Shown here: one piece after another, positions 13,164 through 21,547 of the stretch
How positions within the stretch are numbered: the stretch's first letter is position 1
Layout: each line of letters begins with the position of its first letter
Source: FEN-987 sp964598845
GTDB lineage: Archaea; Thermoproteota; Bathyarchaeia; 40CM-2-53-6
Direction of reading: 5' to 3'
Assembly: GCA_964598845.1 (NCBI GenBank)
Contig: CAZRDM010000027.1
Span: 1-26,320 of the forward strand
Length of the DNA: 26,320 nt
The notes under the pieces: model-generated
Databases searched by the model: none
What the model saw: only the letters and a program-made list of their open reading frames with translations
Told to the model about the DNA's origin: nothing
Position numbers and translations under genes: made by a program

Positions 13164-15968
13164 CTATCGGTCCCAGAACTGACGGGTAGTTATGAACTTT
13201 AGCTTGGCTTCTAGGAGATCCTTGTAGAAGGATTTTTCATCGTCATGCATCTTGGCCAGAATTCTGCTCGCGGTTTGGGGGCCGATCCCGTAGACGCATT
13301 GTGCTATTATGGCCTTCTTGCCATACGATAGAACTAGATCTGCCGAGCGTCTTGCGCGGGCCAACGTGTCGCGTTCAGCGTCCTCGAGGCTTCGCCTTTT
13401 CAGCTTCTTCTCCAAGAGGTAGACTAGATAGTCTGTAGACCAGGAGGAGACAGCCAGCAGTGCTGAGCCGCAGTTAGAGCACTTCGTTTTCGTCGGAAGA
13501 GACTTGATGACCACGGCTTGCGTCAGAGCGCCACATTCGAAGCAGAGTAGATCAACGGTCATGTTGTCGAGACTGAACCTTAACCTCTCGATCGTGTCCT
13601 TGGCAACAGTCTCGGGGGCTATCAGTTCCGGTATATCGATGTGCTTGTTAAGAATATGGAAAGCAAGAGGAGTCGGCTTGTCCTGCGCCTTGAAAAATGC
13701 AACTTGCATGCCGCCCTCGCGAATCTGCTTATTGATTTCTCGCACACGAGGAAAGTCAACATGGAGGAGTAGGGCCTCACGAATCGTTTCATCGTAAATT
13801 GGGGTCATACGAAAACGTAGGGCCAATTCCCTCAAGCTTTCGCCTGAGAACGTAAGGCCTCGTCTGAGAGCTCCGAACCTTTCTGCGATGAATTTCATGT
13901 AGTAGCCAAAGGGAAAGTGCCTATGGAGCACGCCGCTAAGCACCCCTTCAAGAACTTCGGGTTCGATGCCTACGATCATCGAGCCAATTTCATCCATCGA
14001 AAGGTCTCGCGTAGTAGTTGTCAATTCGATCAGTATTCGATAACCGTCTGACCACCATTGCCTGACTAGGCCTTTCCTCGATAGCATTTCTTCGAATACC
14101 TCACCCAGCGTATTGTTGACAGTTTCCCCGAAGCATGCGTGGACTATCAGAAACCTATCGAAGGCTTCTAGGACTAGGCCGCGGTGGGTCGGAATAGACG
14201 CTCTCATGTTCCGGTGTTCGGCCAGTTCCTCGACGACTTTGCGTATGCCGAAGCGTTCGGTAGGCCACGATTGTTCCAAGGAAGCAATAACCGAGGACGG
14301 TTCGCTCGATTCCAGTTCCAGAGCGATCTCGGCTCGAAGTTGGCCAACCCTCTGAGCTAGTTCGAAGGGGACGGGTAGCATCTCACCGTCCCAGCCCGGA
14401 ACGGCGGCGGTTGGATCTTCCACTGGCGTTACGTACACTCGTGCATCATCCGTTATCTGTTCGATTTGCCAAACCTTGCCTTTGACGATGAAGCGGATTC
14501 CAATCCTAGCCTTCACCATCATGAATTCCTCTCCAAGGATTCCAACAGACTGCTGCGTGGAGAGGTCGATGACCTGATAGCGTCGCTCGTCGGGAATCAT
14601 GGAGAGGTTCTCAAAGTAATACTGTCTAGCTCTGCTTCCTCGGAGGAGAAAGCCTCTATCTCTCCTGAGATAGCGCATCTTCTCAAGGAAGGATGCTATT
14701 TTCTCGAATTCTTCTCTCGCTAGTTCTCGATATGGGTATGCCCGTCGAATTAGCGTGTAGGCCTCTTCGGCTTTGAGTTTGTCTTCAGATTCCAGAACTA
14801 CTCCAGCTATCTGGTGAGCGAGAACATCCAAAGCTTTCTCCTGTATCTTTACAGGTTCAACTCTTTTCTGTAGAGCTCTTTGAACTGCTGCCACAGATTC
14901 CAGAATATCGTCAGTGGATACTGCAACGATTGTACCTTCGGACACTCGGTCCAGTCTGTGACCAGATCGTCCTACCCTCTGAATGAGACTTGACACTTGC
15001 CTAGGAGACATGTACTGAATGACAAGGTCGACGTTTCCGATGTCGATGCCAAGTTCCAGAGTCGAGGTGCAGACGAGAGCCTTGGTTCTTTGGTTCTTGA
15101 AATCGTTCTCAACTCGCACTCGCTCTTCTCTTGGAAGTGAGCCATGATGCACAGCCACGTTTCGCTTTAACAGATGAAACTTGGAACCGAGAGTTTCCGC
15201 GTTTGTTCTGCTGTTTACAAAGATTAGGGTCGAATCATGGTTTTCCACAAGTTCCCAGATTCTATCTAGACGGGCTGCCGCTTCAGGTGCGGTGTAGAGG
15301 CTTTGAGCAACTATCTGGTCTTCATCTGTTGGATGCGGGAATTCGACAAAGTACTTAGCTTCTTTATGAGGAGAGACCTGCAGAACCTCGATCGAGCTCT
15401 CTCCCGCGATGAAAGCCGCCACTTGCTCAGGATTTCCAACGGTGGCAGAAAGCCCTATCCTCTGAAACTCTCTATTAGTTATCCTCCTCAGCCTCTCAAG
15501 CCCAACAGTAAGTTGCACCCCACGCCTATCATCTGCAAGCTCATGTACTTCATCGATCACAACCCAGCGGACATGGCGCAAGTGAGCTTGCATCCGTCTG
15601 CCCGGGAGTATGGCCTGAAGCGTCTCAGGGGTTGTGACTATGAAGTCAGGTGGTTTGAGAGACTGTCTACGTCTCTCTTTCTGGGGAGTGTCTCCATGCC
15701 GGATTTCGACGGTGAATGCCAGTTTCCTACTCCAAAAGTCGAGTCTCTTTAGGAGGTCTCGATTCAGCGCTCTGAGTGGAGTGATGTAGATAACCGAGAT
15801 GCCTTGACGGTTTGGAATTCTTACCAGCTGATCGAAGATTGGGAGGAGAACAGCCTCAGTCTTGCCAGAACCGGTCGGTGCGATAAGAAGGAGGTTCTTG
15901 CCGGCCATGATCTGAGGTATGGCGGCAACTTGTGGTGATGTGGGTTCCTGAATGCCGGTTTCGATCAA
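13164..15968 (-). CDS. lhr: Lhr-type ATP-dependent DNA helicase (superfamily 2)
   Basis: About 934 residues from TTG at 15968. Motifs in order: Q-motif region EPTSPQ; Walker A APTGSGKTEA (about 30-39); TPLRALNRD; TPETLQAI; DEVH box VIDEVHELADD (139-142 core); SATVGNP; motif IV-VI with STLELGIDIGNVD and QRVGRSGHRLD. The Lhr-specific winged-helix and beta-rich domain follows. Near the end are two CxxC pairs (CFECG and CSNCG, about 808-836), a zinc-binding element, then an HhH-like end (CVYGIGPQTASRILAKMHDD). Lhr enzymes move 3' to 5' on DNA or DNA-RNA hybrids in repair. The frame stays protein-like for about 20 codons upstream (SIQVFSLLSPALREAL) but has no ATG, GTG or TTG there. Confidence 0.93.
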   Translation of the reverse strand: MIETGIQEPTSPQVAAIPQIMAGKNLLLIAPTGSGKTEAVLLPIFDQLVRIPNRQGISVIYITPLRALNRDLLKRLDFWSRKLAFTVEIRHGDTPQKERRRQSLKPPDFIVTTPETLQAILPGRRMQAHLRHVRWVVIDEVHELADDRRGVQLTVGLERLRRITNREFQRIGLSATVGNPEQVAAFIAGESSIEVLQVSPHKEAKYFVEFPHPTDEDQIVAQSLYTAPEAAARLDRIWELVENHDSTLIFVNSRTNAETLGSKFHLLKRNVAVHHGSLPREERVRVENDFKNQRTKALVCTSTLELGIDIGNVDLVIQYMSPRQVSSLIQRVGRSGHRLDRVSEGTIVAVSTDDILESVAAVQRALQKRVEPVKIQEKALDVLAHQIAGVVLESEDKLKAEEAYTLIRRAYPYRELAREEFEKIASFLEKMRYLRRDRGFLLRGSRARQYYFENLSMIPDERRYQVIDLSTQQSVGILGEEFMMVKARIGIRFIVKGKVWQIEQITDDARVYVTPVEDPTAAVPGWDGEMLPVPFELAQRVGQLRAEIALELESSEPSSVIASLEQSWPTERFGIRKVVEELAEHRNMRASIPTHRGLVLEAFDRFLIVHACFGETVNNTLGEVFEEMLSRKGLVRQWWSDGYRILIELTTTTRDLSMDEIGSMIVGIEPEVLEGVLSGVLHRHFPFGYYMKFIAERFGALRRGLTFSGESLRELALRFRMTPIYDETIREALLLHVDFPRVREINKQIREGGMQVAFFKAQDKPTPLAFHILNKHIDIPELIAPETVAKDTIERLRFSLDNMTVDLLCFECGALTQAVVIKSLPTKTKCSNCGSALLAVSSWSTDYLVYLLEKKLKRRSLEDAERDTLARARRSADLVLSYGKKAIIAQCVYGIGPQTASRILAKMHDDEKSFYKDLLEAKLKFITTRQFWDR

Positions 15969-16125
15969 TGCCTCCCTGAGCGCGGGAGAAAGAAGCGAGA
16001 AGACTTGGATTGACAGGATTGAAACCCAGCTCTCACAATACTACATGTCAACAGGATTCTTTCAGTCAAAAGGGTTGAAGGGGATTGCAGAATATGAGGC
16101 TTTGCGGCACTTGAGAGCTATTGAC

Positions 16126-16132
16126 TTTTAAA
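16126..16132 (+). promoter_or_regulatory. TATA-like box for the metallo-hydrolase gene
   Basis: TTTTAAA lies 40 bases before the ATG at 16172, about the right distance for an archaeal TATA element with a short leader. Seen by eye only. Confidence 0.45.
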
Positions 16133-16171
16133 CGAAACACGTTGCTAAGTTACAATGGATAGTGACGACTA

Positions 16172-16828
16172 ATGTTCGAGTATCAGGGAGTCAAGTTGAC
16201 ATGGCTCGGTCATGATGGTTTCAGAATTCAGGATGGACAGACAATCTACATCGACCCAATCCAGATCGGGGGCGGAGGACGCAGAGCAGATATTCTTCTG
16301 GTGACTCACGAACATTTCGATCATTGCAGCGTCGATGACTTGAAGAAAGTCGTTGCCCCAAATACCACGATCGTGGCTCATGCCCAATCGAAGAGCGAAC
16401 TATCCAAAGTCAAAGCGAAAGAAGTCAAGATCGTGAAGGCCGGTGACAAGATTAACGTCGGCGACGTAACAATCGAAGCGGTCCCAGCGTACAATATCAA
16501 TAAGTTTAGAGAACCAGCCAGAGTATTCCACCCGAAGGAAGATGGAAAGCTTGGTTTCATAGTTACCGTGAAGGGTGTGCGCATCTACCACGCCGGCGAC
16601 ACAGATCACATTCCGGAAATGAAGAACATACGAACCGATATCGCTTTGCTCCCAGTTTCAGGAACCTATGTCATGACAGCCCAAGAGGCAGCGGAGGCGG
16701 TTACGTCGATTAATCCGAAAATTGCGGTTCCAATGCATTTCGGCGCAATAGTTGGCAGCAGAAGCGACGCGGAAAAATTTCACAAGCTTGTGAAGTGCGA
16801 AGTGAAGATACTAGAAAAAGAACGATGA
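16172..16828 (+). CDS. Metallo-beta-lactamase-fold hydrolase (UlaG/UPF0173-like)
   Basis: A 218-residue single-domain MBL-fold protein. The metal-binding motif THEHFDHCS (about 46-54) supplies the HxHxDH ligands, HAGDTDHIPE (about 144-153) the bridging Asp, and PMHFG (about 188-192) the last His. The opening strand VKLTWLGHDGFRIQ and IYIDP are typical of the MBL_3 (PF13483) group that contains UlaG-type lactonases and UPF0173 proteins. It should be a cytosolic zinc- or manganese-dependent hydrolase; the substrate is unknown and could be a lactone, phosphodiester or thioester. A TATA-like box lies 40 bases upstream, and a small gene follows after 4 bases. Confidence 0.9.
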   Translation: MFEYQGVKLTWLGHDGFRIQDGQTIYIDPIQIGGGGRRADILLVTHEHFDHCSVDDLKKVVAPNTTIVAHAQSKSELSKVKAKEVKIVKAGDKINVGDVTIEAVPAYNINKFREPARVFHPKEDGKLGFIVTVKGVRIYHAGDTDHIPEMKNIRTDIALLPVSGTYVMTAQEAAEAVTSINPKIAVPMHFGAIVGSRSDAEKFHKLVKCEVKILEKER

Positions 16829-16832
16829 GCCC

Positions 16833-17120
16833 ATGGCTAAAGAGAACGGTGAGCTTTCTTACCTCTCCCNNNNNNNNNNNNNNNNNNNNNNNNNNNNNNN
16901 NNNNNNNNNNNNNNNNNNNNNNNNNNNNNNNNNNNNNNNNNNNNNNNNNNNNNNNNNNNNNNNNNNNNNCCTTTTCTTGGATTCGGTAAGGCAGTTCGAG
17001 AATGGAGCGAAACTGATACTTGCCTGCGAAATGTATGAGCTGGCGGCGTCATGTTTCGGGAGCTTAGGAGACCGCAAAACCGCGAGAAGACTTCGTGCTC
17101 ATGTAGCAAGAATGCACTAG
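16833..17120 (+). CDS. Small helical (TPR-like) protein interrupted by an assembly gap
   Basis: An ATG 4 bases after the MBL-fold gene starts MAKENGELSYLS, and then a 100-N gap intervenes. Beyond the gap the same frame is open and ends with a helix-turn-helix repeat rich in Ala and Leu (SVRQFENGAKLILACEMYEL, then AASCFGSLGDRKTARRLRAH, then VARMH). This resembles TPR-like repeats seen at the ends of small archaeal proteins. The two pieces fit one gene if the gap is short, but its real length is unknown, so two genes cannot be excluded. It converges with the acetamidase-type gene, 3 bases between stops. Confidence 0.5.
   Translation: MAKENGELSYLSXXXXXXXXXXXXXXXXXXXXXXXXXXXXXXXXXXLFLDSVRQFENGAKLILACEMYELAASCFGSLGDRKTARRLRAHVARMH
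16870..16969. other. Assembly gap (100 N)
   Basis: Exactly 100 N, a placeholder of unknown true length, interrupting the small gene after the MBL-fold hydrolase. Confidence 0.99.
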
Positions 17121-17123
17121 TCC

Positions 17124-18017
17124 TCATTTCCGTTTGGCTTGTCTGAAAACGTACTTGGGAATCGCTACGCGAACCGTAATCTCAGGGTCGACGATATTGG
17201 CAATCTTGATGTCGGCTATTGCTCCAAGGAGCGCGTAGGCTTCCTCACGAGAGAGCGCAGTTTCTTCCGTGAGTAGATTGAGCATGTCCTTCAGGGCGAT
17301 CTTCGAGGCGTCCTCCAAGGTCTTCGCGGAGGCTATCGTCATCCTGTGAGTTGCGGTCTCCAACATCGATCTGGCCCGCTTCTTTCCCTTGATCACATCA
17401 AATCTAACTGTGACCTTCATTGCGGTTTCGATGCCGACTCCGTTAGCCTCACCATCACCCATGACGGCTTTTCCGTCACCCAACGAGAACAGAGCACCCG
17501 GCACGAATACTGGAAAGTATACCCTCGTGCCAGCTGTGATGTCGTTGATGTCCATGTTGCCACCATGTGGACCAGGGTACAGGTTACCCACAGCACCCTG
17601 AGCGGGAGCAACGCCAATTGTTCCAATCACAGGCCGAACAGGCAACCTGATTCCTTCTGGAAAAATCACCTTCCCAGCTCGGATTGGACAGACTTTCTTC
17701 CATTCCTTGTTGAACTCATCTTGTAGCGCTCCAAATCCCGGAAATATTATCGTTACACCCTGTCTTGGAAGAGTGATCCTCTTCACGTCCACGACCAAGG
17801 TGTCTCCTGGCTGAGCGTTTTCAACGTAGATGGGGCCCGTGGTCTGATTTACTCGTTCAAGGTCAATCACAGGGAACGGATCTTCATCGCGTTTTATTGC
17901 TCCTCCAAACCCGTCCTGCGTCTCTATTAGTATAGTCTCACCTGCTTTCACAGTCATAGCTGGCTTGTTTTCTGCAGTCATTTTGTAGACGAAATATTCC
18001 GAGCCAAGTCTACGCAT
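17124..18017 (-). CDS. Acetamidase/formamidase family amidohydrolase
   Basis: 297 residues matching the FmdA/AmdA family (PF03069), which hydrolyse formamide, acetamide or related short amides to ammonia and an acid. Signature stretches are AGETILIETQDGFGG (about 26-40), NQTTGPIYVENAQPGDTLVV (about 58-77), RPVIGTIGVAPAQGAVGNLY (about 129-148), GPHGGNMDINDITAGTRVYF (about 150-169, the metal/active-site region) and SLGDGKAVMGDGEANGVGIE (about 178-197). The length is normal and all the conserved Gly/Asp/His clusters are in place. The ATG at 18017 has no strong ribosome-binding site. It is the last gene of a minus-strand group with a permease, so import and hydrolysis of an amide or amino compound is plausible. 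Confidence 0.92.
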   Translation of the reverse strand: MRRLGSEYFVYKMTAENKPAMTVKAGETILIETQDGFGGAIKRDEDPFPVIDLERVNQTTGPIYVENAQPGDTLVVDVKRITLPRQGVTIIFPGFGALQDEFNKEWKKVCPIRAGKVIFPEGIRLPVRPVIGTIGVAPAQGAVGNLYPGPHGGNMDINDITAGTRVYFPVFVPGALFSLGDGKAVMGDGEANGVGIETAMKVTVRFDVIKGKKRARSMLETATHRMTIASAKTLEDASKIALKDMLNLLTEETALSREEAYALLGAIADIKIANIVDPEITVRVAIPKYVFRQAKRK

Positions 18018-18074
18018 CAGCCATCAACCCTTCGACTGGAAGAAAAACAGAGTTAGTATATGAAAGTTAAGCGC

Positions 18075-18890
18075 TCATCTGGAGATCTCTTCGACAGTGT
18101 TCCACCACTGCTTGCCTTCTCCCGAACGTTCTCTAAGCTTCCATTTCAAAGTCTTCGGTTGTTTGGCTATTGCCTCAAGGATTCGGTCCGCCTTGCTTGA
18201 GACATCCGAGAAGTCCGGTTCAGATAGCGTCTCCTCATCGCGATATTTCTGAGAGTAGGAGAGCACGTCTTGGAGGTTCGTGGTCGCATCCTTCCAGAAT
18301 CCCCAGTCGTCCGAGAGTATCATCGCTACGTATTTCATATTGATGAGATCCGGGTCATCTCTGAAGTCAAGTTGGTGAGCTCTAAGCAGGACGATTATGT
18401 CCTTCAGATCCTTTTGACTGATAGAGTGTATCTGCAGTTTCTCCAGTAAGAGGTCGGTTGGAGAAAGCGTGGGGTAATCAAGGAGAAGTCTGCCGGTCTT
18501 GGGATCCGAACCAATCGAAATCTCATGGCTGAAATTTAGCTTATCGAAGAAAATGTCGACATTGTAAACTCCCTGCGAATGATGATAGAGGAGCCTCTCT
18601 TTTCCACGAAATAGGAGGACGTTCTGGTCTACCACATATCCCAAGCGGTCTTCCATGAGTTCTCTGACTTTCGCCCGTTGTCTTGCGTAGCCGATCAGAT
18701 CCATGTCCGTGAATCCGCGGTTCGCATCACCAAGTCGCTTCAGGCTTTGATAAAGGTGAACGAACTCTCTTGAGTGCAGAGAGATCGCCACCGCACCCAA
18801 CAATCTCAGCGTTACATCGTGCTCTTTGGCAGCATCAACAATCTTCAGCGAGTCTTCTAGTAGAGTTCTGTCGTTCTCTGATTCCAGCAA
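18075..18890 (-). CDS. Nucleotidyltransferase-fold protein
   Basis: 271 residues with the core of the polymerase-beta-like nucleotidyltransferase superfamily. These are a Gly-containing helix LLGAVAISLHS (about 31-40), the metal-binding TDMDLIG (Asp62 and Asp64) and a third acidic strand YNVDIFFD (Asp112). They are followed by a helical part (SPTDLLLEKLQIHSISQKDL, about 145-164) seen in AbiEii-like and related NTases. The three Asp residues are present, so it should be able to transfer a nucleotide. The target is unknown; relatives act on RNA, antibiotics or toxin targets. The start is TTG at 18890, since a stop codon (TGA) lies just upstream in frame. It lies 32 bases after the metallophosphoesterase gene. 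Confidence 0.82.
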   Translation of the reverse strand: MLESENDRTLLEDSLKIVDAAKEHDVTLRLLGAVAISLHSREFVHLYQSLKRLGDANRGFTDMDLIGYARQRAKVRELMEDRLGYVVDQNVLLFRGKERLLYHHSQGVYNVDIFFDKLNFSHEISIGSDPKTGRLLLDYPTLSPTDLLLEKLQIHSISQKDLKDIIVLLRAHQLDFRDDPDLINMKYVAMILSDDWGFWKDATTNLQDVLSYSQKYRDEETLSEPDFSDVSSKADRILEAIAKQPKTLKWKLRERSGEGKQWWNTVEEISR

Positions 18891-18922
18891 ATGTCATCAA
18901 CCCAGTTTCTGGGGAAATCTTG

Positions 18923-19879
18923 CTAACCAGTTGTGAAGATATAATCCCTGATTCCCATCTCATCCAACTCAGCTAGAAAGCCTTTGAGGATGCCTTCAGT
19001 ATATTCGCTTCCGGGATTCACGCAGATGGTTCGTCCAATCTTCGCAACGCCTTTGGACTCGTGTATATGACCGTGTAGGCCGAGTAGGGGGTGGTGCTCC
19101 TCTATGGTTTTCCGCACAGAGATGCTTCCGACCGGCGCCATCTCCATGCCGCCTCCAGGTTCGAGAATCGGCTTCAGGTCTTCGGTTAGCTTTGGTGCCA
19201 AATCAATTGTAGTTCCATAAGGTGGACAATGGAAGTTCAGTATGCAATTGGACTTATCGCTCACCTTGGACATTATGCTCTCAATCTTCATGCCCAAATC
19301 TTCCTCGGGAAGGTCTCTGGGACATTTCCAAGGCGTCATATTCGTGAAACCGCAACTTGCCATCTCATGCTTGTCATCTAGTTGTACAACCCTGCCTTCA
19401 GGATATACAACATAGTTCGACGAATGCAATATGTCGTCGATGTAGAACTCGTCATCGTTGCCTGCTGAGACGAAGCATTTCACTCCGGAACCTTTCAGGC
19501 GTTCTTCGGCTTGACGAACCAAGTTCTTCACAGATTCGATCATCATCTCCTTGAACTTCTCTCGCAGCTTGGAGGGGTTCTGAGCCATGTCTTCCAGGTC
19601 CGTTTCCGTGGTGATTTGCGGGTAGTAGCCAACCGCCTTGATGCTGATCATCATTGCTTTGAGCTCTTGCTCATTTCTCAGTCTCTGTTCTCTCCCCAAG
19701 AAGTGCGCTCTGAAACTGCCGTCATTTTCCTTCACTATGGGTACGATCATCTTTCCGGTTATGTCCCCGCCGAGGATGAGTACGTTTGCCTTGTAGACCT
19801 TTGCTGCGCTCAGGAATTTCCCGAAACAGCGGTCTGAGCCGTGAATGTCTGTAGCGAAGAAGATGCGTGTGCGAGGCAA
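18923..19879 (-). CDS. Calcineurin-like metallophosphoesterase
   Basis: About 318 residues with the full set of two-metal phosphoesterase motifs: D-x-H in FFATDIHGSD, GGD in LILGGDITGK, GND in VSAGNDDEFY, a His in LNFHCPPYGT, and the closing GHIH in LLGLHGHIHESKG. It should hydrolyse phosphomonoesters or phosphodiesters with two metals, in the cytosol. I chose TTG at 19879, right before the first strand (PRTRIFFATD), 19 bases after the permease stops. A longer frame reaches back to 19975, but it would overlap the permease by 77 bases and adds Ser/Arg/Cys-rich residues that look non-coding. An insertion of about 100 residues sits between GGD and GND. Confidence 0.88.
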   Translation of the reverse strand: MPRTRIFFATDIHGSDRCFGKFLSAAKVYKANVLILGGDITGKMIVPIVKENDGSFRAHFLGREQRLRNEQELKAMMISIKAVGYYPQITTETDLEDMAQNPSKLREKFKEMMIESVKNLVRQAEERLKGSGVKCFVSAGNDDEFYIDDILHSSNYVVYPEGRVVQLDDKHEMASCGFTNMTPWKCPRDLPEEDLGMKIESIMSKVSDKSNCILNFHCPPYGTTIDLAPKLTEDLKPILEPGGGMEMAPVGSISVRKTIEEHHPLLGLHGHIHESKGVAKIGRTICVNPGSEYTEGILKGFLAELDEMGIRDYIFTTG

Positions 19880-19898
19880 GGAGTTTTTTCCGAACGCT

Positions 19899-21458
19899 CT
19901 ATTCGGGTGGCAGTTCCTTGAACGATAGCTCCAGCGGGATGCCTTTGCTCCTATGGTACATGGAGGATATGGCATAGATCACGATTCCGATGATGAAGAG
20001 GCCTAGCGTAAATGCAACAATTGATGGGTTAAGCGTACCGACAAAGGCGGGTGAGATGCTCGCGTATCCCAGCCATATGGAGATCAGTAGAGTCAATACG
20101 CCCAAGATTGAGATGACAGGAACCGGGCCGAGCTTGGATTTTGTTACGGAAGGTGAGATATCGAAGATATCCTTTCTTCTCCATGGGAAGACTATCCCTG
20201 ATATTGCCACGATGGACTGCATTATCATGTATCCGAACACGGCATACGCGAAGTAGCCCAGTAAGGGAGTGAAACTCCAAAGCGCCTGGAGAATGATGGC
20301 GACGATCGTAACAGCAAGCAGCGCCATATACGGAGAATTGTGTCTGCGATCAATTTTGGCTAGCGCGGTAGGAACTACCCGGTCGAAGGACCAAGCGAAG
20401 ATAAAACGAACGCCGATGAAGATGTACGTCAGCGACGATGAGAGAGCCATCATGGAGAACGCGAATGCCGCTAGGGAGAATGCGGTTGGGGTGCCTGCGG
20501 CATACTGGAAGAGCACATGAAGGAGAGGTGGAAACGAGAGAGTGTAGGAGGAATCTCCGGTCGCTGCGAGGTATGCCATAGCGCCTAGGAACTGGCTTCC
20601 CATTCCAACGTATGTAGCTTCGTATAACAGCCACGTGATTAGACCGAAGACGATTATGCTGCCAATTATTGCGACAAACTGTGAGCGTCGAACCTCCTTG
20701 ATCTCACCAGCATAGTAGACGGAGGCATTGAACCCTATGAAGTTAAGGTACGTGAACGCGACTCCAAGCAATGTGGCCGAAGTCAGGAATCCCGACGGAA
20801 GACCCGCACTCTCCGCCTTCTGAATTGCTTCGTTGTACTTCATACCTGAACTAGCATCGAAACTTGCTGCGAAATGCGTCGGATTGGTTGTGAGCAGGGT
20901 TCCAATGTAGGCTCCCACACCGAGAACGATGAGGACGAAGAATATCCAGAAGGCATAGTGCGCTGCCTTTGCTCCCCGAGAGATTATCGCTGCGCAGATG
21001 AGCCAGTAAATCACTGCCCATGCGAACGTGAACTCATTCGATGACACCAGGGCGGCGGTATTTGTTTCGCCATAATACTGCAATATTGGTGTGATTCCCC
21101 ATTGAGTAAACCAAGGCATGTAGGAGCCCGCGATTGATAGTAGGATGAGAAAGAGCACAACATTGTTCATGAAGCCAAGGACAGGGTGAAGGACTCTGCT
21201 CACCCAAATATAGTCGCCTCCCGATCGTGGCATAGACGCTGAGTAGAGAGCATAGAATAGACCCACTATGACTGCCAGTGGAATCGAGATGAGCGCTGTT
21301 GTAGGAAGGTCAACACCAGGGAATAGGATCAGAGCGAAGAATCCGTAGACGAAGATTGCTGTCGGCGCCATGAATATGACATTATAGATTAGGGCGTCCC
21401 AGGCAGATACGGTTCGAATAAGACCTGATGCCGGTCTAGCGAAGATTCTCTTTTCCAT
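19899..21458 (-). CDS. APC-superfamily amino acid/amine permease
   Basis: 519 residues with about twelve hydrophobic spans. The start MEKRIFARPASGLIRTVSAW and the region SASMPRSGGDYIWVSRVLHP (about 75-94) are diagnostic of the APC (amino acid-polyamine-organocation) family. A further typical loop, YAGEIKEVRRSQF, lies in the middle. These are secondary transporters of amino acids, amines or related compounds. The ATG has a GGTGA ribosome-binding site 5 bases upstream and a TATA-like box at 21498-21504, which makes this the likely first gene of the group permease - phosphoesterase - nucleotidyltransferase - amidohydrolase. The substrate is not determinable, but an amide- or nitrogen-containing compound fits the downstream formamidase-type gene. 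Confidence 0.93.
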   Translation of the reverse strand: MEKRIFARPASGLIRTVSAWDALIYNVIFMAPTAIFVYGFFALILFPGVDLPTTALISIPLAVIVGLFYALYSASMPRSGGDYIWVSRVLHPVLGFMNNVVLFLILLSIAGSYMPWFTQWGITPILQYYGETNTAALVSSNEFTFAWAVIYWLICAAIISRGAKAAHYAFWIFFVLIVLGVGAYIGTLLTTNPTHFAASFDASSGMKYNEAIQKAESAGLPSGFLTSATLLGVAFTYLNFIGFNASVYYAGEIKEVRRSQFVAIIGSIIVFGLITWLLYEATYVGMGSQFLGAMAYLAATGDSSYTLSFPPLLHVLFQYAAGTPTAFSLAAFAFSMMALSSSLTYIFIGVRFIFAWSFDRVVPTALAKIDRRHNSPYMALLAVTIVAIILQALWSFTPLLGYFAYAVFGYMIMQSIVAISGIVFPWRRKDIFDISPSVTKSKLGPVPVISILGVLTLLISIWLGYASISPAFVGTLNPSIVAFTLGLFIIGIVIYAISSMYHRSKGIPLELSFKELPPE

Positions 21459-21497
21459 ACGTTCACCATGAAATAGACAATAAGCCTGCGGAATCAG

Positions 21498-21504
21498 TAT
21501 AAAT
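21498..21504 (-). promoter_or_regulatory. TATA box for the permease gene
   Basis: ATTTATA on the minus strand, about 40 bases upstream of the ATG at 21458, preceded by purine-rich AAAGCTC. The spacing predicts a short leader of roughly 15 bases with a GGTGA ribosome-binding site. Confidence 0.6.
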
Positions 21505-21547
21505 GAGCTTTCATTTGGAATCCCTCAGCTCACACGGAAGTCTCTCT

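Noticed and set aside
18900..18914. Short CCCAG-AAA-CTGGG hairpin between the phosphoesterase and nucleotidyltransferase genes
   Set aside because: Only 5 bp with no T-run; likely chance within a short intergenic space.
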